From assembly GCA_041623475.1 (NCBI GenBank), contig JBFJWU010000225.1, forward strand, positions 1 through 5,865: a stretch of 5,865 nucleotides of DNA. The letters run 5' to 3'. A program made the position numbers and the translations under genes. The stretch is from JBFJWU01 sp041623475 [NCBI: bacterium]. Its GTDB lineage: Bacteria > J088. Within the stretch, counting starts at the first letter, position 1; each line of letters opens with the position of its first letter. Shown one piece after another: positions 1 through 4,991 of this stretch. The notes beneath the pieces are model-generated. The model saw only the letters and a program-made list of their open reading frames with translations. It had not been told where the DNA came from and made no database searches.

Positions 1-699
1 ATCCCGGTACTCGGGGCGGTCATAGTAACTGTTGAGGATCTCCCACAATTGCTGTGGCTGTTCGGCAATGCGCACGCATGATTTGCCGGCATCGACGGTG
101 CCGCACCGGGGTTGGCTGTTGATCCTGGCAGTGCGCCGGATGGCCCGCAGCCCCGGAATGACCGTGACTTGTTGCTGCTGGAACAGCTTCATCATCACCA
201 GAATTGACGAGAGTTGGGCGACCTGCAGTTCGCTGACCGCATAATTTCCAACCGGCATTTCCGGGACCGTGTCGTTTCGGAAGAATACGTTCTTGTGCCC
301 CCAGTAGATACCTTTGGCCGAGGACGTCCACTCAAATCCCTGGAAAACGACCATTTCCGGATCCTGGTCCGGAGCTGGTGACGCGTAATCCTGATTGCAG
401 GATTTGACCGCATCAATCGACTGGTTCCAGGCATCCTGGAACAGCATTTCTGCGTGATCGCTTTGTCCATAGAAATCGGCCTGGGCACATGCCCGGGCGT
501 AGGTGCACGCTGAATAAACGTCGCGGTCAATGCCTTGCAGGACCTGCATCAGGACGGCATCGCCACTCAGGTTGGAGTGGGTGTGCAGGTCACCGAAATA
601 GATGTTTTTTCGCTGCGCGGGCTCGGCCAGAACCGATGACCCACCGACGGCGATCACAAATGCAGCAACCAGCAAACTGGCAAGGCGAGAGGCGCGCAT
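1..699 (-). CDS. Secreted DUF3604 family protein (PHP-like metal-dependent fold), C-terminus off the left edge
   Basis: The visible 233 residues are the N-terminal part; the frame is open to base 1, and family members usually run to about 600-700 residues, so most of the protein is outside the window. Residues 1-25 form a Sec signal peptide (Arg2, Arg5, hydrophobic core 9-19, cleavage after VLA25), which fixes the ATG start although no clear Shine-Dalgarno site precedes it. After cleavage comes IYFGDLHTHS (33-42), the HxH metal-binding signature of PHP-like proteins, then FYGQSDHAE (76-84) and FQGFEWTS (119-126), and YWGHKNVFF (132-140), all landmarks of DUF3604. Cysteines at 65, 71, 101, 199 and 208 could form disulfides in the periplasm. 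Family function is not established; a metal-dependent hydrolase or phosphoesterase role is inferred from the fold. It is the third gene of a minus-strand group, 51 bases after the small exported protein. Confidence 0.9.
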   Translation of the reverse strand, partial: MRASRLASLLVAAFVIAVGGSSVLAEPAQRKNIYFGDLHTHSNLSGDAVLMQVLQGIDRDVYSACTYARACAQADFYGQSDHAEMLFQDAWNQSIDAVKSCNQDYASPAPDQDPEMVVFQGFEWTSSAKGIYWGHKNVFFRNDTVPEMPVGNYAVSELQVAQLSSILVMMKLFQQQQVTVIPGLRAIRRTARINSQPRCGTVDAGKSCVRIAEQPQQLWEILNSYYDRPEYRD

Positions 700-750
700 G
701 GATAAGCAGTTTACACGGTGGGCGTCAGCGCACCAACGCCATCGGAATAT

Positions 751-1164
751 TCAGGGAGTGGCCGGTCCGTCAAATACGGGGTCTGCGGTGTCGGCCAGCA
801 TCTGTTCTGCCATCTGCGTACCTTTTCGGCGCAGCATCCGGTCATTGTCCAGCGCTTTGCCGATCTTGTTGGCCAACTCGTCGGTCAGTCCGGATTCCTG
901 CATCGCCTGGTGGATATTGAGATCGGCATCGTGCGTGATGTTGTTTTCCAGTTCCGGATCAGATCCGTCGGGCAACTGATCAATCGCTGATTGTGCGCCG
1001 GCTCGCACAAATGCAATACGTGCCATTGCGCGGATGTAGGCTTCGAACTGGGCTTCGGTAAAATCGTAGCCCTCGACCATGGTTTCTGACGGTCGGTCAA
1101 CCTGCGGTTTTTCCATACAGGCCGTCGATGCAACGATCAGTGCCAATGCAAACGCGAATCTCAT
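751..1164 (-). CDS. Small exported protein, possible lipoprotein, uncharacterised
   Basis: This encodes 137 residues of unknown function. I chose the ATG at 1164 because it begins a signal peptide (MRFAFALALIVASTAC, residues 1-16), overlaps the upstream hydrolase stop as ATGA, and follows a G-rich site (GGGGGTGG); the in-frame extension further upstream lacks signal character and would lie inside the hydrolase gene. Cys16 could be lipidated, but the -3 position is Ser13 rather than Leu, so the lipobox is weak and ordinary signal peptidase I cleavage after STA15 is an alternative. The mature part is predicted helical and acidic, with YDFTEAQFEAYIRAMARI (33-50) followed by a charged helical C-terminal half (77-125). 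The FTEAQ...helix pattern faintly recalls DUF4168-type helical proteins, but I cannot assign it. Its 4-base overlap implies translation coupled to the hydrolase. Confidence 0.8.
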   Translation of the reverse strand: MRFAFALALIVASTACMEKPQVDRPSETMVEGYDFTEAQFEAYIRAMARIAFVRAGAQSAIDQLPDGSDPELENNITHDADLNIHQAMQESGLTDELANKIGKALDNDRMLRRKGTQMAEQMLADTADPVFDGPATP

Positions 1165-2336
1165 ACCACCCCCAGCGATTTGTAGACTTCTCCGGTCAGC
1201 CACGCTGTCCGGGCCTGGCCGGCAACGGTTAACGGGTTTCCATTATGGATCAATGCTCCGGCCAGGCGCAGGCGCGGGTTGGCCCAGCCGCCGGAACCGG
1301 CAAAGCCGTAATGGCCAAACGCGTCCGGGACAGGGCGCCAGGCAGCATCGGTTCGGTGGAAACCCAGGCGCCAGTTCATGGGCAGGCGAATGACCCGGTC
1401 AACCGCAGTGGTCTGGACCTCGCCAATCTGCTGGACCTGCTGCGGCGAATACAATTGCGCGCCGTCCAGCGTCCCGCCTTCGGCGAAGACTGCGTAGATC
1501 CTGGCCAGTGCGCGAGCCGAAAAGACACCATTTGCAGCCGGAATCGACGCTTCAAAAAAATCCGGGTGGGTAAACAGGCTCAGCATCTTCTGCGGGTGAA
1601 ACCCGCCGGTCAGAATCCGGCGCAGCGGTCCGGGCGGGACCCAGCCCGGAGCGCGAAACTGACGCTGGAATGGCTGGCCGTGGTCGCGGCGGATCGGCGG
1701 GAAGCCAATCAGGTCTGCGACATTTTCCAGGCGCGAGATTGGCGTGCCAACGTAAACATCGTGCAAGCCCAGGGGCTTTTTCAGTTCGTCCTCGAGAAAC
1801 TCGGCCAAAGGTTTCCCGGATATCCGCTGGATCAGCTCGCCGACCAGCCAGCCGATCGTAAATGCGTGGTAGCCACAGGCATCGCCGGGCGCGTGGTCAG
1901 GTTCGGCAGCTGCCAGTCGTCGGGCCATAGTGTCCCAGTCAAGGATGTCCGTGACCCGACCAACTACCCCGCGCATCTTGTACAGACCTGCCTGGTGGCT
2001 GAGCAACTCGCGAACGGTAATGTTGCCCTTGCCGCCGGATCCGAATTCCGGCCAGTAATCAGCTACCGGCGCATCGTAATCGACCAGACCCCGCGCGGCG
2101 AGGATGTGGAACGCAGCGATGGAGATCCCCTTGGAACAGGAAAAGCCAATAGCCATCGTGTCAGGTTCCCACTGGCTGCCGTCGGCACGGGCGGTGCCGC
2201 CCCAGATGTCGATGACCGGTTGTCCTGCCTGGTACAGGCAGAACGAGCCACCGCCGCCATAGCGCTCCAGTTGGGCGCGGAAACGATCGACAACCGGCTG
2301 GAAGACCGGGTCATAGGTCCCGTTAATGGCAATCAT
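1161..2336 (-). CDS. Class C beta-lactamase-fold serine hydrolase (EstB/CubicO-like esterase)
   Basis: This 391-residue protein belongs to the beta-lactamase/penicillin-binding-like serine hydrolases (PF00144), most like the family VIII esterases such as EstB. The SxxK nucleophile motif is S66-C-S-K69 in GFSCSKG. The second motif is Y156 in GYHAFTIGWLVGELIQ (155-170), where the third catalytic residue is expected. A C-terminal stretch with FGHYGFAGSGGWANP (340-354) matches the glycine-rich region facing the active site that replaces the KTG box. The conserved ITVRELLSHQAGL (106-118) is also present. There is no signal peptide, so it should be cytoplasmic and act on short-chain esters or related acyl compounds rather than on cell wall; true substrate unknown. 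The ATG start follows GGGGA at a six-base spacing. It heads a minus-strand group and is divergent from the acyl-CoA dehydrogenase, which fits a catabolic role but does not prove one. Confidence 0.93.
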   Translation of the reverse strand: MIAINGTYDPVFQPVVDRFRAQLERYGGGGSFCLYQAGQPVIDIWGGTARADGSQWEPDTMAIGFSCSKGISIAAFHILAARGLVDYDAPVADYWPEFGSGGKGNITVRELLSHQAGLYKMRGVVGRVTDILDWDTMARRLAAAEPDHAPGDACGYHAFTIGWLVGELIQRISGKPLAEFLEDELKKPLGLHDVYVGTPISRLENVADLIGFPPIRRDHGQPFQRQFRAPGWVPPGPLRRILTGGFHPQKMLSLFTHPDFFEASIPAANGVFSARALARIYAVFAEGGTLDGAQLYSPQQVQQIGEVQTTAVDRVIRLPMNWRLGFHRTDAAWRPVPDAFGHYGFAGSGGWANPRLRLAGALIHNGNPLTVAGQARTAWLTGEVYKSLGVV

Positions 2337-2485
2337 AGAAATCCCCGCGACAGTGATGTGCTGTGGCTACAATCAGGATGAAGCAACCGCTGGCGAACTG
2401 CAAACCGGATGCCGGGACAGTGCTGGATCCGTTACAATTTCTGAGTCACCATTCAGTCGCAGAATTTTTGCCAAGGAGTCGCCCT
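2337..2485. promoter_or_regulatory. Divergent intergenic region between serine hydrolase and acyl-CoA dehydrogenase
   Basis: These 149 bases separate two divergently read genes and must carry promoters for both unless the dehydrogenase is read from elsewhere. On the plus strand TACAAT occurs twice (2368-2373 and 2433-2438), each preceded by GACAGTG (2349-2355 and 2416-2422). The second would place a transcript start about 40 bases before the GTG start; neither has a good TTGACA box at 17 bases. TTCTG (2439-2443) and CAGAA (2460-2464) form a weak inverted repeat just downstream that could be an operator. I see no FadR-like or other recognisable fatty-acid regulator site and no clear promoter for the minus strand. 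The call as regulatory rests mainly on gene orientation. Confidence 0.4.
2473..2478 (+). promoter_or_regulatory. Ribosome binding site AAGGAG that decides the dehydrogenase start
   Basis: AAGGAG lies seven bases before the GTG at 2486, an ideal spacing. The open frame continues upstream to an ATG at 2363, but that start has no such site and would add 41 residues that do not resemble the family N-terminus. Confidence 0.8.
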
Positions 2486-3637
2486 GTGCTGGCCATCGAG
2501 AACGATCCGGAACTGGAAATTTTTCGCAACACGATTCAGCAGTTTGCTGAAAAAGAGTTTGGTCCCCATTACGAGCAATGGGAAAAGGACGAAATATTTC
2601 CGCGCGATGTCTGGTCCATGCTGGGCGAAAACGGTTTCCTGTGCCCGGATATTCCCGAGGAGTACGGTGGACTGGGTGCACCATTCATGTATGCGCCGGC
2701 GGTGATCGAAGAGCTCAGTCGGGCCGGATACGCATCGATCGCCGTCAGCGTCAATGTCCACGCCATGATCTGCGCCCATTATGTTTTGTCGTGGGGGACC
2801 GAGGAGCAAAAGAAGCACTACCTGCCGAAAATGGTCAGTGGCGAATGTGTCGGGGCCATCGCAATGACCGAACCCGGAGCTGGCAGTGACCTGCAGGCGA
2901 TCCGGACCCAGGGCAAGCAGGACGGCGACGACTGGGTTGTTGATGGTCAGAAGACGTTTATTACCAATGGCCAGCACTGCGATGTCGCGTTTACGGCGGT
3001 CCGGACCGATATGTCGGTCAAGGGTGCCAAAGGCACAACCATGTTTGCCATTGATTCCGATGCCGAGGGCTTTGGCCGTGGTCGTAACCTGGAAAAGATC
3101 GGACTGCACGCGTCCGACACGTCGGAACTGTTCTTTGACGGTGTCCGTCTGGGGCCTGACAAGATCATCGGTGATTTGAACCGCGGTTTTGCCGTGCTGA
3201 TGGAAGAACTGCCACGCGAGCGCCTGGGCATTGCCTGCCAGGCGGTTGCCGCCTGCGAGGGGGCGCTGGACTGGACAATCAAGTACGTCCAGGAACGAAA
3301 CGCCTTTGGCCAGAGCGTCGCGAAGTTCCAGAACACACGCTTCAAGATCGCCGAAATGGCGACCCGCACGCGTACCGTCAAGGCGTTCTTGAACGAATGC
3401 TACCAGTTATTCCTGGCCGGCAAGCTGGATTCAGATACGGCAGCCATGCTGAAGCTGGCTTCGACCGAACTGCAGGACGAGATCGTAGACGGCTGCCTGC
3501 AGCTGTTCGGTGGTTACGGGTACATGATGGAATATCCCATCGCCCGGGCCTACGTCGATTCCCGCATCCAGCGGATCTATGGCGGCACGTCCGAGATCAT
3601 GCTGGAGATCATCAGCCGGGGGATCCTGGGCCGCTGA
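2486..3637 (+). CDS. Acyl-CoA dehydrogenase, long-chain (LCAD-like) type
   Basis: The FAD-dependent enzyme performs alpha,beta-dehydrogenation of acyl-CoA thioesters, the first step of beta-oxidation, passing electrons to electron-transfer flavoprotein. From the GTG start it has 383 residues, the usual family size. The order is an N-terminal helical domain (about 1-118), a beta domain with the first family signature AMTEPGAGSD (126-135), and a C-terminal helical domain with the second signature from Q339 (FGGYGYMMEYPIA..., to D358). The C-terminal loop reads IYGGTSE (364-370), with Gly366 where medium- and short-chain enzymes carry the catalytic Glu. Instead Glu258 in AACEGALDW sits where mammalian LCAD keeps its catalytic Glu, and the whole segment 239-383 resembles LCAD closely. 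Long-chain or branched acyl-CoA is therefore the likely substrate (inferred). GTG start and AAGGAG are described separately. No electron-transfer or hydratase gene is adjacent. Confidence 0.96.
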   Translation: MLAIENDPELEIFRNTIQQFAEKEFGPHYEQWEKDEIFPRDVWSMLGENGFLCPDIPEEYGGLGAPFMYAPAVIEELSRAGYASIAVSVNVHAMICAHYVLSWGTEEQKKHYLPKMVSGECVGAIAMTEPGAGSDLQAIRTQGKQDGDDWVVDGQKTFITNGQHCDVAFTAVRTDMSVKGAKGTTMFAIDSDAEGFGRGRNLEKIGLHASDTSELFFDGVRLGPDKIIGDLNRGFAVLMEELPRERLGIACQAVAACEGALDWTIKYVQERNAFGQSVAKFQNTRFKIAEMATRTRTVKAFLNECYQLFLAGKLDSDTAAMLKLASTELQDEIVDGCLQLFGGYGYMMEYPIARAYVDSRIQRIYGGTSEIMLEIISRGILGR

Positions 3638-3650
3638 GGCTTCGGATGCT

Positions 3651-3677
3651 GCACCGGGACGGGCTGGACCCTGGTGC
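3651..3677 (+). other. Stem-loop just after the acyl-CoA dehydrogenase stop
   Basis: GCACCGGG (3651-3658) can pair with CCCTGGTGC (3669-3677), giving eight base pairs with one bulged T and a ten-base loop. It begins 13 bases after the TGA. No run of T follows, so it is not a classical intrinsic terminator; it could stabilise the 3' end of the dehydrogenase message or be a weak or Rho-assisted end. It is flanked by an imperfect direct repeat, TTCGGATGC (3641-3649) and TCCGGATGC starting near 3678. Confidence 0.35.
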
Positions 3678-3691
3678 TCCGGATGCGAAAG

Positions 3692-3721
3692 TTGGCAAGT
3701 CAGCGAAGACCTGATTAGGAT
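3692..3721 (+). promoter_or_regulatory. Candidate sigma70-type promoter for the DUF1353 gene
   Basis: TTGGCA (3692-3697, five of six matches to the -35 consensus) is followed after 18 bases by TAGGAT (3716-3721, four of six matches to the -10 consensus). It would start a transcript near 3728, about 64 bases before the ATG at 3792, so that the stem-loop at 3741-3772 lies in the leader. This is a pattern match only; such matches occur by chance. Confidence 0.35.
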
Positions 3722-3740
3722 TTTGTTGTGCAGAAACCTT

Positions 3741-3772
3741 GTCCAACGGGCTGGTAGCCCGACGTTGTGGAC
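3741..3772 (+). other. Stem-loop in the leader of the DUF1353 gene
   Basis: CGGGCT (3747-3752) and AGCCCG (3756-3761) are a perfect inverted repeat around a three-base GGT loop. Outer bases GTCCAA (3741-3746) can pair with TTGTGGAC (3765-3772) with an ACG internal bulge and one extra T. The palindrome TTCGCGAA (3773-3780) follows at once, and the ATG is 20 bases past the stem. There is no T tract, so an intrinsic terminator is unlikely; a structured leader, a protein site or a remnant of a small repeat are alternatives. Confidence 0.4.
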
Positions 3773-3791
3773 TTCGCGAAACGGAACACGC

Positions 3792-4226
3792 ATGAGTACG
3801 GTTACCTACCGGGCGCTTACTACATACAAGTACCAGACCCGGCACGATGTCACGTGGGAGACGGGAATTACTCCGGAAGAGGTCTTTGAGAGCCCGTTCA
3901 TTGCGATGGACTCGACGGGCCGACTGACGATCAAGGGTGGATATGCCTGGGACGGGGCATCTGGCGGGATGCCGGATTCTGGGACCAACATGCGCTCGTC
4001 GCTTGTGCACGATGCCCTTTACCAGGCGATGCGAAATGGATTCCTGGGCCTGCACCATCGCGACGCTGCGGACCGGCTCTTCGCCGATATGTGCAAACAG
4101 GACGGGATGTGGCATTGGCTTGCCAACCTGGCCTATCTGGTACTCAAATATTTTGGCACCCCAAATGCGGAACCGCAGGACCGCGACGAGATTCAATGGT
4201 CTACAGTGCCGACGGCGATTGCTTGA
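3792..4226 (+). CDS. DUF1353 family protein
   Basis: This 144-residue protein carries the hallmarks of DUF1353: GGYAWDGASGG (49-59), RSSLVHDALYQAMR (68-81) and the ADRLF segment (93-97), with a moderately hydrophobic stretch ANLAYLVLKYF (111-121). There is no signal peptide and no full membrane helix I would defend. The biochemical function of the family is unknown; members are common in tailed-phage and prophage genomes as well as in bacterial chromosomes. The start was chosen where homology-like sequence begins; GGAA lies five bases upstream as a weak ribosome site, and the longer in-frame start at 3579 lies inside the dehydrogenase gene. It follows the dehydrogenase by 154 bases on the same strand but probably has its own promoter. 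Its neighbours are metabolic and no phage genes are seen, so it is either a resident gene or an isolated acquired one. Confidence 0.85.
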   Translation: MSTVTYRALTTYKYQTRHDVTWETGITPEEVFESPFIAMDSTGRLTIKGGYAWDGASGGMPDSGTNMRSSLVHDALYQAMRNGFLGLHHRDAADRLFADMCKQDGMWHWLANLAYLVLKYFGTPNAEPQDRDEIQWSTVPTAIA

Positions 4227-4244
4227 CGGTCCGGCTGACGGGAA

Positions 4245-4991
4245 TCAGGTCCTGGTGCCCAATCTCTGAACGCCCGTCTTCAGCAGATACTCACCGGCCA
4301 TCGCGGTCCGGATTTGGCGCAGTTCCAGGAAACTGGTGACGCTGGCCAGCATCCTGGCGATGTTGATGGCCAGCGTCCAGGGTGTGCGGGCCCGAAAAAA
4401 CTTGAACAGGCTGGATACGTGGCTGCGGTCGGGCCAGACCTCCTGGACAACACCAGCCAGCGCTGGAGCATGGCCCAGCGGTTCCAGAACTCGGTTGCGG
4501 ACGTATTTCTGGCGAGGCTGGAGGGCTTCTGACACCGGTGACTGGCGACCCTGCCAGCGGCGGAACCATTCATCCGGGCCGATATGGTCAGGACGGTTCA
4601 GCACGGTTACGGCTACAACGCCGGGTGACCGCTGGCCGTCCGGCCAGTCGCGCGGTTTGGCCCACAGACTGTCGCCATAGTCTGTGTAGACCGATTCGTC
4701 GACCCGATAGGCGTGCCAGTCAAAGCCGGCTTCGGTCAGGATCGCGCCGAAATTCCTGTGGTCCTGGTCGGCGTACAGCCACACGTTGCAGGTGCCTGCC
4801 AGTTGGCGCTCCCCCCGTTTGTACGGCGCGGGGCTTTTGACATTGGATTCGGGATCACCCAGGGTCGCCCAGAAACGCCAAGGGTCCAGGTCCAGGATCG
4901 CCGGGACAACCTGTCGGCCAAAGACCTGCTGGCGGTCGGCGTCGTGGGCCGGCCGGTCATCGTACAGCAGGAACAGGACCGTGCGGATCAC
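4245..4991 (-). CDS. EthD-like dimeric alpha-beta barrel protein, two-domain
   Basis: The protein has 248 residues and starts at GTG (4991-4989), overlapping the upstream SDR stop as GTGA; no good Shine-Dalgarno site is seen, which fits coupled translation. It appears to have two ferredoxin-like halves. The first (about 1-90) opens with the strand MIRTVLFLLY and contains GTCNVWLYADQ (66-76). The second (about 122-240) begins PGVVAVTVLNRP and has the EthD-type segment DEWFRRWQGRQSPV (140-153), then QKYVRNRVLEPL (161-172), and ends with ARMLASVTSFLELRQIRTAMAGEYLLK (212-238, shown only by its ends: conserved Phe221 and Glu234-Tyr235). In many EthD proteins the W..xH.P motif carries a histidine; here it is Gln150. 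No catalytic role is established for these proteins; some are needed for degradation pathways. It probably works with the SDR. It converges with DUF1353, stops 18 bases apart. Confidence 0.72.
   Translation of the reverse strand: MIRTVLFLLYDDRPAHDADRQQVFGRQVVPAILDLDPWRFWATLGDPESNVKSPAPYKRGERQLAGTCNVWLYADQDHRNFGAILTEAGFDWHAYRVDESVYTDYGDSLWAKPRDWPDGQRSPGVVAVTVLNRPDHIGPDEWFRRWQGRQSPVSEALQPRQKYVRNRVLEPLGHAPALAGVVQEVWPDRSHVSSLFKFFRARTPWTLAINIARMLASVTSFLELRQIRTAMAGEYLLKTGVQRLGTRT

Noticed and set aside
721-740. Inverted repeat GGCGT/ACGCC before the DUF3604 gene
   Set aside because: The five-base stem with a ten-base loop is weak and expected by chance in GC-rich DNA; no T run follows.
1245-2381. 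A 378-codon open frame on the plus strand, antisense to the serine hydrolase
   Set aside because: Its translation shows no family motif, and the opposite strand has a full set of hydrolase motifs. Long antisense frames are expected in GC-rich coding DNA.
2363-2485. In-frame upstream extension of the acyl-CoA dehydrogenase from an ATG
   Set aside because: The added 41 residues do not look like the family N-terminus or a signal, and the GTG at 2486 has an ideal AAGGAG site and gives the normal length.
2453-3109. A 218-codon minus-strand open frame inside the acyl-CoA dehydrogenase
   Set aside because: It has no recognisable domain and is a shadow of a clearly real gene.
3579-3791. Longer N-terminus for the DUF1353 protein
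   Set aside because: It would begin within the dehydrogenase gene, and the extra residues look like translated non-coding sequence.
3612-4196. A 194-codon minus-strand frame over the intergenic region and DUF1353
   Set aside because: The composition is Arg/Ser/Pro-rich without motifs, and DUF1353 motifs on the plus strand explain the conservation.
4227-4244. Possible bidirectional terminator between the convergent stops
   Set aside because: The 18 bases contain no inverted repeat or T/A tract that would support one.
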